Assembly: GCF_945859705.1 (NCBI RefSeq)
Contig: NC_079135.1
Span: forward strand, 78,934,253 to 78,998,252
Source: Episyrphus balteatus
Taxonomy: Eukaryota > Arthropoda > Insecta > Diptera > Syrphidae
Length of the DNA: 64,000 nucleotides
Direction: 5' to 3'
Shown here: positions 20,957 to 33,285 of the stretch, in pieces
How positions within the stretch are numbered: position 1 is the stretch's first letter
How the letters are laid out: each line of letters starts with the position of its first letter
Notes under the pieces: generated by a model
Told to the model about the DNA's origin: nothing
The model's database searches: none
The model's input: the letters and a program-made list of their open reading frames with translations, nothing else
Program-made: the position numbers and the translations under genes

Positions 20957-21834
20957 ATCGTTTAAGAAATAAATGCAATTTTCTCACAATCTGACTTCAA
21001 ACACAAAAAAAATATTTTGAAAACAACGGCAACACCTACAATATTTTAAAATACATTTTTAAAAAGCCAGAAGCTCATTCTTTTCTCTTAAATTTAAATC
21101 CACTAAATTTAATTAAGAGTTTTTGAAAGAATGGTCCTCAAACTCAGAATTAAAAAAAAATGTTATTAAAAAAATTTAAAATGACTTTTTTTAAAAACTT
21201 TTTCTAATAAAATATGAATTTATTTTTAAAAAAATTTTGGCCATAAATATTATGAGTTGAATTCCGAAGCAGAAAAGGTAATATATAATCACACTTTTGA
21301 AAAAAAAAAAAAAAATAAAAATTACTTCAATTTCAATGGGTTTTTTTGATTAAAACTCAAAGATTTTGGCAAATAAGAACTTTAAACTTTTGATATTTAA
21401 CTTTCAACAATAAGGGCTATTAAATAAATAAAAAATAACTTTATATTTAAATGTTGAACTTAAAAAAAAAAAAAAAAAGCGAAATTTTTTTTCAAAACTT
21501 TTATTAAAAAATCTTCTTCGAAAATGAAATACTTTTTAATTTTTTTTAATAAACATAAAAAATTTGAAAAATAAATGCATTTAATGTTACGAAAATGTTT
21601 TAAAAAGGACAAATTTTGTCAATAATTTTTTTTTTTCAAAAATCTGAGTTCATTTACCATTTTTTCAAAAGCCCTTCATTCAATTAACTTAATTTTAATT
21701 TTACAAATGTGACTAAGCTTCTAGCTTTTTAAAAATGTACCTATATTTAAATATTTTAGGTGTTGTGTTCAAGTATTTTTTTTTTTTGTGTTTGAAGTCA
21801 ATTAATAAGAAAATTGCATCTATCGCTTGAACGA
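20957..21834. repeat. Foldback-type repeat family B, copy 1
   Basis: The left end (ATCGTTTAAG, TGCAATTTTCTCAC, TGACTTCAAACACAAAAA, ACAACGGCAACACCTACAATATTT) reappears in reverse complement at the right end (AGGTGTTG, TGTTTGAAGTCAATT, GAAAATTGCATC, CTTGAACGAT). The middle is low-complexity A/T with more loosely paired sequence. A second copy lies at 56867-57520. No coding capacity and no clear target duplication. Confidence 0.78.
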
Positions 21835-21857
21835 TAGAAGACTGTCCCTCACTCTCA

Positions 21858-22146
21858 TACAGGGTGTTAACGTCGAAACTAATGCAGCTGAGTTAAAATT
21901 TCTGAATGCATTTGATAGCAGGGTTATTCAAGGTTCCGTAACAAAAGAAAAAATGAGAAAAATTAAGATTTGTAGTCACGGCACATAAAAAACCGTCACA
22001 GGGTGACCATTTTTTCGACTTTTATTCAAATGCCCATAACTCCCAAAACATATGGCTGCGATTTTTTTTATTATTTTTCTGATAACTGTCACCACCTACC
22101 CTATCTACCGTTTTCGTTTCGACGTTAACTTTTGGGACACCCTGTA
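21858..22146. mobile_element. MITE with CAGGGTG termini
   Basis: Left end TACAGGGTGTTAACGTCGAAA; right end is the reverse complement of the same sequence with a short insertion (TTTCGACGTTAAC, then TTTTGGGACACCCTGTA). TA borders both ends. The 289-bp interior has no reading frame. It starts about 23 bp after family-B copy 1, i.e. nearly adjacent repeats. Confidence 0.85.
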
Positions 22147-24689
22147 TATTTTTTTTTTCTTTGAATTTCGACCGGGTTCCCTAATATTGACAATTTTTGA
22201 GCTTTAGTTACTTCACTATATATGTAAGTAAAATCATCTGTAAATTTGATAACCAATATCAAAAATTTTCTACTAAGAACGTCATTTATTCAATTTTTGT
22301 ATCCATAAGATTTTTCTAAGAAAATTTTCATTCCCGATAGCCATGAATATTAATTTAAGTTACCTTTGACAATTTCAGTCAGCATTGACCATAATGAAAA
22401 CTGAGTTGAAAGTTTTCCTTTTAAAAGGAAAGAACATTCCTTATATAATCCTGCTAATAACAAAAAAAAAGCGCAAAGAGAAAACGAACATAGCATAAAG
22501 AATATCCACGTTTGATTAATTTTATTAATTTATGAGATTACTTTTCAGGTGGCATTTTTTTTTTTTTTTCATTTTATTTTACAAAGAACACACAAAAGTT
22601 TTTATGCTAAAAGCAAACTGAAAAAAAAAAGAAAATCGCTCACAAGATAGATGACCAACCATGGAAGTAAATTACAACGAAAAGTTCAAACTTTTGTATC
22701 CGTATACTATATATACGTAGAAAGCACAGAATGGGGGGACGCCCCTGAAATTATAAAAAATTGACCTAATTAAGGTTTTCATTGTTTTAATTTAGTCTTG
22801 AATGGGCATCCAGACGATAATAATATTGTTGTAAGGAGAAGTTTACATTGGCCATTTAGAAAACAAAATGAATTGGCGCTTAGCACAAAGCACTCTTTAG
22901 GGTGTGTTTTTTTTTATTTAATTTTTTTGTTTCTAGAAGCAGATAAGTTTGCTATCTTGACAATGTAAAATCGATATTGGCCAATTGGGGTAGATTTAAG
23001 ATATTAAAATGAATAATTTAAAATTATTTAAGAAAACGTTGGCATGAATATTGATTTAGTGTTTGTAGGTACATATTCCCATATTACCATACTTGTTGTT
23101 TAAGTATATTAAGCAGTTAAACGCACGAAAATTAAATTGGTGATCAGATTTTAAAATTTGATGGTAAGTTAATTTTTTTTAGGGCAAACATGTTCATAGC
23201 ATTGAAAATTCTAAAAAGATTTAGTTAGATTATTTCAGAAAAATTTAATATGAGTTATTTTTACCTCTTAATTGGCAGTCATCATGTCTTAAAGGCCAAT
23301 AAACCATTTGAAAGATCGTAGATTCTTCAAAGAAAGTCAACTAGTATATTTAATTATAACAAAATTCAACCAATATTTGTGAAACATCCCCATTTTGTTA
23401 TTATATAAAAAAAAAGTTACCCATACACCACAGTGACCCTTAAATTTCCCTCTTATTTAACCACTGACTTTATAGTGAAACAAGAATTTTTACATGAAGG
23501 CTTCTAAGACCATTGGTCCATACAGATCATATATGATAATCTTAGCTTAATCAAACATAATGTAGTTCTTTTGTTTGCTAAATAATGTTTATATGTTTAA
23601 CTAAAGAAGGATTTTTATTTCTTTGAAAAATCGCAGAGAATTTCATTTTCAAAGTCAAATTAAACTATTTCTGGGCCCCTATTTCAGTTCTATGATAATA
23701 TTAAGTCATATGTTTATCATCATTTAATTTTAATTGTGAAAAGTTTTTTCATCGAACTCACAAAACGAAAATAGAAAAAAAAATAACTTGTAGTTTTTGT
23801 ATGAATGGAGGCCTGTCCACTATAAACTCTTATCCAATAGATTTAAAATGCAGTTTTGTAGGTACGGCAAGGAGTACCCTTTGGATTTTTCTGAAAGTCT
23901 GAAAAAAAAAATAGATTTGTAAATTTGGTATCCAAATGCAAAAATTGTTTCTAGATTTTAGTCTCAAGATAATTGCTTCCGAATGTCAAAAACAAAAACC
24001 AAATTCCCCATGTCCCAATTACTAATCGCTCAAAAGTCAAAATTTACAGCGAACTCAAAGTCTAAAATCTATATCTTCACTATGTTATTCACAAATTTAT
24101 ACGTTTGAAAATACATTTTTGACAAAATACATTTATACAATCATTAGGGCATTATTTAAGGCATCGCACAGTGGTCGATTTTGAGTCACTAGGTGGACTT
24201 AATTCTTTTGTATGTCTTACTGGCTTTGAATATTATTTTTAATGTGATAACGTCTTACAAATCGATGAACCCTGGTCTCCCGTTCTTCCCGTGCCTGTTA
24301 GCAGTTTTTTCACCTTAGCTGCTGTATTCATTTTTAATGTACAGCTTAAACTATTACACTGGTTTACAAGAGTTTTATTGCCGAAACAAAAATATACTTT
24401 TCTGAAGGTTTTCGGTGTCCTGAACTCGAATCCGAAGTTAAAAAAAATTAATCAGCTCCCGTTTTTGAAATATTACCGTTAGAAGATGCAAAATAACGTT
24501 TTTTTGGGTACTTCGGACCTTATTCTTTTATATAAGGAAAATTGTTTGAACATATTTAGTAACGGTTTCTATAAGAACTGTTTTCCATCTTTCAATGCCT
24601 GTTTAAATCTTTCTGATGTCTTTTTTATTGCGCGAGATATCTTTAATGGGAAAAAATATTTCTTTTTCCCAAATTTTTGACCGTTTTCG
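22147..24689. other. AT-rich intergenic DNA
   Basis: No gene recognised. Sequence is low-complexity A/T with short runs. The frames at 24291-24680 (63 and 64 codons) lie in DNA whose style (short motifs such as ACTCGAATCCGAAGTTA and TATTACCGTT) resembles non-coding mobile DNA elsewhere in the window, so they are not called as genes. Confidence 0.5.
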
Positions 24690-24980
24690 AGCCCTTTTGA
24701 CCGTATTTTATTTATATCTTTTTTGTTTTGATAAATATATTAATCAAATTAACAGGAAATATTAATAAAAGCCAGGACTATATTTGTGCAAAATTTCAAT
24801 CATTTTCATAATCACATTTTTGAGATAACGGTTAAAAGATGGTCTTTTTTTTGACACGTAATATCTTTTTACATAGAGCATTCATAAATTTGATTTATTT
24901 TTATTTTGAAAAGAGATAACATAACCTTTCATTTCATATATCACACATAACAGTTCATTCTCTACAAGCTAAACAATCTT
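24690..24980 (-). repeat. Dispersed repeat C, copy 1
   Basis: The reverse complement of this stretch matches 29005-29230 in order: AAGATTGT, TGTGATATAT, AAATGAAAGG, a block lost from the other copy, AATGCTCTA, CATCTTTT, CCGTTATCTCA, ATTGAAATTTTG and AAAACAAAAAAG. Class unknown; no coding content. Confidence 0.65.
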
Positions 24981-26908
24981 GAACAATGTCCTTCCGTAAA
25001 AAAATCGGTCACCTTAAAAAGAGCGGATTGGTACCTGAAAGAGACGAAAAAAATAGTTTGCGGCGGTTTTCGGCACTTAATTTTAGCATCAAATTAAAGG
25101 TAATGATTCAAACTACAAAATATAAAAAAATCACGATGGCACTCTTCGGCACTTTTTTTTAATCGTCCGAAAAGTAAAAAACAAACATCTGAAAACTATC
25201 AAAAAAATGCCTTACAACATTCAGTTAATAGAAATAGAATCCGACTTTTTTTTTACAAAAAACAAATTGAATTTAAAAAAACATACCACTAGCATTTTCT
25301 GACATTTTTTTGTTCAACTCAATTACTCACTTTTATCATAAACTATCACTTTGTAAACACTTGTTAACTCGCGGACGTTAAAATATAGAGTGATCAAATC
25401 ATGAATGATAACATTGAGATGCTTCCCATGAATAAAATAACGGAATCAAAAAATTATTTTTGTTGTTTTTTGTTGTTTAAGAATATTTACTTTCGGCCTA
25501 ACGGTATTTTTTGTGTTGACAACAACTTTTTTTTCGACTTTTGACCAGCTACGATGTACTGAATCGACCAGTGTGCATCGTTTTGGAATAAATGGTTGGG
25601 TGCCAATGAAAGTTTTCTTACGTGTCCACCTTCCCAACATATCATTCTGAAGTTGTCACTGTCAATTTTAATCTTTCAAAATTATGCATATCAACAAAAT
25701 CCATAGTGAAATTTAAAATTAAATAGGTCACAAGGCCGACATCACATAAAATCATTCTACCTCTCCCATAAAATACTGCAAAAAAATACTCCGACATCTG
25801 GTTGATTGACAACAGACTAACTACCACCTTCCATTTCTTTAATAATACATTTTATATATAGATGACTTTGAATAAAACCTACGCACATCAATTGATAAAC
25901 CATCCCGTCAAAATGTGGTGAATTTTACTTCACACAGTCTCGCATATATTGGATCTTATAAGTCAATTAATCATATTCATTCTGCAATCTGCACCATCAT
26001 CAGCTAAACACCTTGCAAGATTTGCCTTTCCAATTTGCAACACAAACCATTAATAAAGATACAACCCGAGTTTCACTTCATTCGCCAATATTATACCTAT
26101 TTATATAGATAAAGATACCATTTGGCTTATGGCTCGCTCCTGGTATTTGTTTTTTAAAACCCAGACATTCCCATCAAAACGCTTCGCGGTCCTACCGAGA
26201 AATTTAATTAAGCAATAAACCGTAAATTTATAATACGCGCTGCGTTGCAAGCATCTCTATTACTTTTGCCCCTAACCAAATGAGCCTTTCAACGTTAATG
26301 CTGAGTTCCAGCCAAACTAAACTCTTGTTAGCCACTTAACTCGCTCTAGCCAACAACGTTTATACACCACGAGACAAAAGAAAAACAAATATTGATCCGT
26401 CTTTTGATCCCCAAGTTTATCTAAATTACCACGATATCAAGGGAGTTACCAATCTGACTGGGGGATAAATTATGAAAAAAAAAAAAACTTAACCTCTCGT
26501 GTGATCTGCCTTGATTGGCGTTCATTTCTCTTCTTTTCTTCACTGCCATACAGCTAAGATTATTTATAATTCCTCTTTGCTATCGCTAGATTGCATCAAA
26601 CGATTTGATCAACCGGCTAATATGACTCCACCATGGACTTATGTGGACATAGCTATGGTATAGCCTCTACCGTTCAGGGTGTGCAAAAATCCAGTTAATA
26701 TTTTTAAAACTGATCAAAACATTCGACATGGCTTTCCGCATTCATGTTTGCAAAAGTGCTATTGCATTTATTTCGAACACCCTATAATATTTTGTATGTT
26801 TAATTTTGCAATATATTGGTCTTATAAGGTCAGGTAATGGATTTAAAAAAAAAATTGTTCAAAATCTTCGCCACTTTATAAACCTAATGTGAGTGACCAT
26901 GATGATAC
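24981..26908. other. Intergenic DNA, partly less AT-rich
   Basis: Two adjacent minus-strand frames (25446-25640 and 25642-25827) have no recognisable domain. The stretch 25850-26660 is less AT-rich and unique-looking, with no repeats seen, and might hold regulatory DNA. At 26676-26787 a short sequence begins CAGGGTGT and ends ACACCCTA; it may be a tiny MITE but the match is too short to call. Confidence 0.45.
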
Positions 26909-26990
26909 ACAGGGTGTTCCGTAATTAGTTATCGAACATTCAATTAGTATTGGGTATATTTTAAGAAAAAAACATTCTCTTCAGTGTAAT
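26909..26990 (+). repeat. ACAGGGTGT-type dispersed repeat, copy 2
   Basis: Begins ACAGGGTGTTCCG and follows 8319 onward in order (TTGGGTATA, TTTTAAGAAAAAAA, ATTCTCTTC). Same orientation as copy 1. Confidence 0.5.
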
Positions 26991-27303
26991 AGTTGTCTTT
27001 CTCCAAGGTTTAGTTGATTTCGCTTAGCCTTCTTGGATCTATACCATTTCCGTCGGCTTTGATTGCAAGGAGCAAGAATAAATTGACCAAAATTGGTTGT
27101 TGTATCTGTAAAAAAAAATCCAAAACAATTAGTGTGTTTTTATAGTAGTTTCTTTCTCTGTACTTAAAAGAATTTAAATGGGTTCGTATTTACTAACTTA
27201 TTTGAGTGTTTGTGCGTTAGTACGTTTTCTTATGATGGAAGAATACAAATTGAAGGACTTATCAGGTTTTCCCCAAAAACCAAAAATACGTAATTCTAAA
27301 ATA

Positions 27304-27909
27304 TACAGTGGTGGAAAAATAATTAGAAACACGCTCTTTCTTTTCAAAATGTTTGTATGTTCTTAATATGAATAAAAAATATTAGAAATATTTTTTAACA
27401 GAGGTATTTGAAGAGCTTGATGTTTTACTAAGGATCTCCTCTTTATTGCACCTTCTTTTTCCAAAATATAAGGGGTTGGTGTGTCAGGAATATTGTTAAG
27501 GACGTTTTATTATTTTTTTGGAACATGTGTCATTTTTCGAGGACTGCAACCACATTAACCAACTAATAGAAATTAGTTGGTGATAGTCCTTTTTATTAAT
27601 TGTACGTTTAATTAATTGACCAAGTTTGGCAAATGTAAATGCTAAAAATCAAAAACAGGATATTTCTTAGTAATTTTTCCTCAGTGTTTCTAATTATATT
27701 TAAACACAAAATTGGACTATATTTTTGATTTTTTGCAATATTTTTCTTTTGTTGGATAAATTCTAAAATTTTTTTCTTAAAATGTAACAAGGTTTATATC
27801 ATCACTTGTGTTTGCTAAAAAATTGTTAAATATTTTGTATTTATAGTAAGAAAAAAATAACATTTTGTAAACAAAGGAGGATGTTTCTAATTATTTTGCC
27901 ACCACTGTA
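27304..27909. mobile_element. Tc1/mariner-like non-autonomous element
   Basis: Terminal inverted repeats of about 27 bp (CAGTGGTGGAAAAATAATTA at the left; CAGTGGTGGCAAAATAATTA when the right end is read in reverse), each flanked by TA. The 606-bp interior has no transposase remnant. It contains an almost perfect 27-base hairpin at 27558-27584. The CAGTGGTGG start is typical of Tc1-like ends in insects. Confidence 0.87.
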
Positions 27910-28193
27910 CTTCAAAATTGAAATCTTTTAATTTTCAAAAAATAGCTTAACTTTCAAACTCCTTGAACAAAATGGTAAACTTTGCTTGCCAAATGTCACT
28001 CGTATTAAATGTTTTTTTTTTCAATATTATTTAATCTAAAAAAGGTCAAGAAGATAGGAAAAATATATTTATTTCAAGTACGTTATAACTACCTTCATAA
28101 GTTTTTCTTAACTAACTTTGTTCGAATTGGTAATAGATGATGATAGTTGTAATGGAGTTAGCAGATGAATTATGGTAAATTGGAGTTATCAGG

Positions 28194-29628
28194 TGGCTCC
28201 CGGAAACTACGATAGAAAATTTTTTTTTTGAAAAAGGCCAACAAAATTTTCATACAAATTCTGACTTTCTTTCTCTTTCTTTTTTTACATTTTCAAAGAC
28301 GAAAATAAGCCGAACAGAAAATAATTGGAAAAAAATCCAGCAATCATTCATAATTTTGAAATATGTAGAGCCAGAAAACTGTTTTTGATTTTAGTAACAT
28401 ACATACATAATTTAATGGAACTTTGTTTGTTACATTTTGTTAATTTGTTTTTGTTTAGACTGAAATAAGAAGACCATTTCAAGTAAAGCACTTGTACCTA
28501 ATTTTAAATGAAATTCAAATTTGAAAAGGGAACACATTTTTTAAATGAGTTTTTTTCAGGCTTATGTTCTTTTTTTGAAAATGATAAAAAAAAAAATCAT
28601 GCGTGCAATTCACACGCAGTAGAAGTCAAACTTTAAAAAATCATTTTTCTTGAAAAAAATTACACCAATAAAAAGCTTACAAATTTTTCTAAAGAATAAA
28701 GCCATACGTACCAACTTAATTTTTTGAAATCCGCAAAAAGTATAAAAATAATTTATTCAAAACAATCATTATAAATAATAAAAACTTATAATAAATTTTA
28801 TATCACCTGAAAGTTTATTATTTCGTCTTTTATATGACGTTTCAATCATATTTCTACGATCCCTTCAAAAAAAATTAAGAAGTTTTTAAAGCCAACCATG
28901 TCGAATTTCAAACTGAAATTACGGTACTTCCTATACACTGGTCATCGGCAACAGATCTCCACAGGTGTTTTGAGGTATTTTTCAAATTTTTTTTTTTTTC
29001 AATTTAAGATTGTGTAACTGTTAGAGCTCGTACCGTTATATGTGATATATCAAATGAAAGGTAATGCTCTAGACCAAAAGTTATAATGTGTTTAGAAAAA
29101 GAACATCTTTTGCCGTTATCTCAGGATTTTGAATATAAAAATAATTGAAATTTTGTACAATTATAGTTTATTCTATTACCTATATATAGTACAAATTTCA
29201 TTCATCTATCTGTTAAAACAAAAAAGTTATAATCATTTGATTTATCCTGTCGTTTTTTCTTTTCGTCGTGTTTCAAATCAATACGATACTAAAGAAGTTA
29301 TCACTTCAAAAACCAGAAAGTTTCTGGCATAAAACACCATGTAGGTATTCTAAATTACTAAAAATTAAAAATTAATAAATTCTTATATAAAATATTTTTA
29401 TGGATTTTTTTTTTTTCAAAACTAAGTTATTAAGCCATAATAAATATCATTTTCTAGACTGTATTTCCATTTTATTTTCCGACTTTTTTTCCGTAGAACA
29501 GACAGCTACACAATTTTAATTTCCAATATTTTTCTATATTTGCCAAATTATTTTTTCCAAGCTTTGTACCTAAACTTGAGCGTATACAAATTTTTTCAAA
29601 AAAGTTCTGGCGTAATTTCCGGGAACCA
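28194..29628. repeat. Inverted-repeat-bounded unit, about 1.4 kb
   Basis: Left end TGGCTCCCGGAAACTACG; right end is the reverse complement of TGGTTCCCGGAAATTACG, followed on both sides by an A-rich run and further weaker similarity inward. The right half carries dispersed repeat C copy 2. Ends are diverged, no target duplication was seen, and no reading frame stands out. Confidence 0.6.
29005..29230 (+). repeat. Dispersed repeat C, copy 2
   Basis: Opposite-orientation match to 24690-24980, lacking a central block present in that copy. Lies inside the 28194-29628 unit. Confidence 0.65.
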
Positions 29629-29632
29629 TATA

Positions 29633-30154
29633 TCACACGATTTTACCAATTAAAATGTCGAATAAAATCGTAATACATGATAATATCAGTCAAAGCTTAT
29701 TTTCTTTACCTTTAGAACTACTATCCTAGGTTTGACAAAAATTGGAGTTAGCAGGTTCTCATTCTTAACCGACGATAAGGCAAGTACCTACTGTCAATTT
29801 ATGTAGGTAGGTACCTACTAATAAATCTTAAATTGCACCTAAAATGAAAAAAAAATCTTCATAGCTATAGAAAAATGTACCTACGTAAATAGTTTTTCAA
29901 AAGTTTGTTCCTCAAAACAAGTTTTTTTTAGAGTTTTTTTCAGAATTTAATATTGGCAAAACTACGAATTTTACTTTATTTGATTCGATATACCTACTCA
30001 GCTCATGAATACTCGGTATCCATATAAGAGCAAATTCGTGCGACTCATTCATGCCACAACATACATCCATAAACGCTGTGACACTCTTTTATGTGTCCCC
30101 ATATGGGACTGGATCTGGAAAAGCTGGCAAGATTTGTATCTAAGACGATAAATA
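29633..30154. other. Intergenic, with one GTCT-element tail fragment
   Basis: AT-rich DNA. At 30027-30055 it contains AGAGCAAATTCGTGCGACTC, the conserved 3' tail of the GTCT-microsatellite element family, without the rest of the element. Confidence 0.5.
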
Positions 30155-30158
30155 TTAC

Positions 30159-30424
30159 CTTGCGCTGGATGTAAACGGCCGATTTGGGTTGGCTCTTAGG
30201 CTCAGCCACTCATAGTCATTCGACCGGGCTGAGCTCTCTGGAAACTGAACTAGTTGGTATAATGGCTTTGGTGGTCCACGAACGCCAGATTTGTTCCGGG
30301 AAAACGGTGTGACACTACAAATAGGTACGCGTCTTTTAACGACCATATCTATCTCTATAGTTCCCCGGTCATTATATACAAACGTGTAGGTCAGTATTTC
30401 GTCCCGTTGTCGTTCTCGTTCCAT
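30159..30424 (-). CDS. Candidate coding exon of an unrecognised gene
   Basis: I do not recognise this protein. Read on the minus strand, an ATG in favourable context (GTCGCCATGG) opens a frame of 88 codons plus two bases. The frame then reaches CGCAAG|GTAATA, a good splice donor; the stop follows only inside the presumed intron (TAA within GTAATA). The sequence begins MERERQRDEI and is mixed in composition, Arg-rich, with no low-complexity bias, signal peptide or membrane segment. Its base composition is less AT-rich than the surrounding DNA. It is divergent to netrin, about 5 kb upstream of it. No downstream exon was identified. It could be the first exon of a host gene or a chance frame; a start, even composition and a donor at the frame end favour the former moderately. 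Confidence 0.42.
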
Positions 30425-31709
30425 GGCGACTGTGATCGGGACTAGGGCGATTGCAATTTATGGTGGGATTTACCTGTAGCCTTTTGTATGCGCACTCTGC
30501 CAAGCAGAAGTTATTTTATGCCTTTCCCGAGTTTTCTTCTTTATTTTGTATTTTCATCTTGTTTGTTCATGTGTGTGTCGATGTGGAGATTTTGTATGAG
30601 TAATCGCATTTTTATCTCAAACCATATGCCGGCTGGCCGACCGTTTGTTGGATGGGTATGATGCATTTGCATTCAACCGTCAAGCCAGGGGAAAATTGTA
30701 ACAAGTATCAATGAATCAGCTAGAAAATAGAGGACTTCACAGTTAAATCACCATACGAATTGGTATTTTTCAGATAAGAAGCGCATGCTGTCAAGGTTAC
30801 GCACATTTTCGTTTGAATTGTATGTCGGCGGTCAGTTTATTTGAAGTGAAATGAAAACATTTGGGTTTTGTTTTTCTTTTTTCTTAATTTTATGAAAAGA
30901 AAATTGAAAAATAACATTTCAGTGTTTTTGTTTTTGAAATCTGCTCAATAATGATGATGGCACTTCAAAGAAATTGCAAATTGATTGGAAATACTTTAGT
31001 AATAAAAGATATCTGTCTTAAGTCATCTTCATCTGGATAAATGATCTTGAAATGTTTAATGCATGTTAAGCTGTCAAATCGTATGAGTCAAGTATTAAAA
31101 ATAAATAAAAATTTAATATTCACCCTAATACAAGTTAATAATTTGCCGAAAATATGCAAATTGCAAGTAATTTATTTCAGATTTAAATCTTTTGTCTGGA
31201 GCAGTTTGATTTATCCGTGGTTTTACACATTTTTAAAACAAGATTCGAACAAAAAGGTGGCTCCCTTATTAATTTCAGATAAAATGATAAAGGTCATGCA
31301 TTATAGTACAAACATTAAAAAGTATATTCTGAGGAAAGTAATTAATTCTTAGTATCTTTAAATCATAAATATTTTTATATTAAAAGTTCAGATTTTCTTC
31401 AGGAAAAAAATGGAACGCAATAATATACAAACTCATCTGAAATTGGTGTTAAAATAGAAAATTCATCTAGAAAATTAAATGCTTTTTAATTAAAAATTAA
31501 AAGTGCTATTAAATTATTTAAATTTATTTGCTATATTCAATTATTCATGATTAATGCTTTTTTATGACATTAAAAAAATTTCTAATATAATAGTCAAATT
31601 AGGTTTCGATCTCAAGATGGTATAATAACAGGAAATTCATGAATTTTATTATTCCTTGAAATCTTAGGTTTAAAAATACACATTGGCACACTCTTCTCCC
31701 CGCTTTTTG
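30425..31709. other. Intergenic DNA upstream of candidate exon
   Basis: A less AT-rich part (30425-30850) could contain the promoter of the minus-strand candidate exon, but no TATA or initiator stands out clearly. After 30850 the DNA is AT-rich. The 103-codon frame at 31041-31352 shows no domain and is not called. Confidence 0.45.
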
Positions 31710-32755
31710 ATTTTTACTTGCGATATAGGTACTATATATCAAGTTATGCATTCGTACAAAAAAAAAAAGTTGAGATAACATTTTTCCATGACATTACGAT
31801 GGTAGACAATGCCAAAAAAGTGGGTCCCGGAAGTCCGTCTGTCTGTCTGTCTGTCTGTCTGTCAGTCTGTCTGTCAGTCTGTCAGTCTGTCTGTCTGTCT
31901 GTCTGTATAAGGAGCTACAGCCTAAACGGATGGACCGATTAATGTCAAACTTGGTATGTAGCATTATTTGGCGACTCTCCAGAGGGGTTTTTGGAATTAA
32001 TTTTTTTGGACCAAAAATAACGGTACTTGTCATATACCGATTTTAGTAAAATTGAAATATCTCGAAAACGGCTCCAACGATTTTGTTTAAAAAATTCAAA
32101 TGTTAGTTTTAAGCTAAGGTCTATCTTTCAATGAAAAAATTTTTTTTTGAGAATCATTATTAACGGTACCTGCCATAGAACCGTTTTTTTCAAATCCGAT
32201 TATCTCCGAAACCTCTTATTCGATTTCAACGAAACTTTTTGTTAAGAAGTATTTATATAATTTAAATATAAGCCAAAAATTAAATTTTGGAAAAAATAAT
32301 TTTTGGATTTTTAAAAAAATTTTGAAAAATTTTTTTTGAAAAATCAAATTTTCGAAAACGGGACATTGAATTTTTTTGAAATTTTGTATTTAGATGTTGA
32401 TCAGTGATTTCTACAAAATGGCATACCAGTTGTATTTTAAAACTTTCTTTCCAAAAAATTATTTATAAATAATTAGTTTTTTAAAAAACGGCTCTAACGA
32501 TTTTGAAAATTTTTTTTCTAAAAATGCATCTTAATATATCAATCAAAACTGCATACTTGTTTTGGGGGGCAATTTGATTTCAGATTTTATATTATTTTTT
32601 TAAAAAACGAATTTAATTTTTTTTTTTTTATTTTTTTTTCTGTACCCATATAGTAGGTACCTACATTTTCTAAATTTCTATATCAAAAGTCTTAAAAATT
32701 TAAGCAACTTGAACTCTAAGAGCAAGTTCGTGCGACCCAGTCGTGCATTTTATTT
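31710..32755 (+). mobile_element. GTCT-microsatellite element (mini-me/DINE-1-like), copy A
   Basis: Begins with the family core ACTTGCGATATAGGTACTAT, then GAGATAACA, CATGACATTACGATG and AAAAAAGTGGGTCC, a (GTCT/GTCA)n microsatellite (about 31838-31907), a long A/T region with several ACGGCTCYAACGATTTT modules, and the tail AGAGCAAG..CGTGCGAC..GTCGTGCA. Non-coding. The core-plus-(GTCY)n layout matches what is known of dipteran mini-me elements, which are related to Helitron-type DINE-1 repeats; that assignment is from memory. Confidence 0.75.
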
Positions 32756-33285
32756 AAGTTAAAAAATCATGATGCGATCAAAGCATCAAAATTTAAATGA
32801 AATGGCAATCTTATTAACGATAAAAATTATTATTATTTGTTATAAATAATTTTCAAGAACCTCCTTACGGCTCATTTTACCCCTTTTTGAAATAATTTTT
32901 AGTTAAAATTTTAAACATTTAGATTCATTTGCAGAAACTATAGGTACTTAAATATTTAAGCTTTTTCTTTTGCGTAAACTGTCAAGTAGGGTCAACTATA
33001 AAATTCTTTTTTTCGTTTTTTTTTTGTTCTTCTTCTTTTATGTTGTTCCTCTGAGAAAACCAATGTGACTCATTTTTTGTTCAGATTTTTAAAGAGATTT
33101 AGGTCGAAAAAGTTGGCAAAAATTATTGTTCGTTTTTAAGTTAATTATGGATAGAAATACTATATTAAAGTACAAAACTGAGACAACTCTTGTGATTCTA
33201 TGAAGTATTATAAAAAACGCACATAATTAAGTAGGTATCTGTTACCTTTAACTTTAAAGTTGTTATTTGTTGTTGTATTTATTTT

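Noticed and set aside
24291..24680. Two adjacent plus-strand frames
   Set aside because: They lie in AT-rich sequence with mobile-DNA style motifs, with no domain and no conserved start context.
26676..26787. Tiny MITE with CAGGGTGT and ACACCCTA ends
   Set aside because: Only about seven terminal bases match, too few to separate from chance; no second copy was noticed.
31718..32033. Cys/Val/Ser- and Asp/Arg/Gln/Thr-rich frames on both strands
   Set aside because: Same cause: the GTCT/GTCA tract of copy A.
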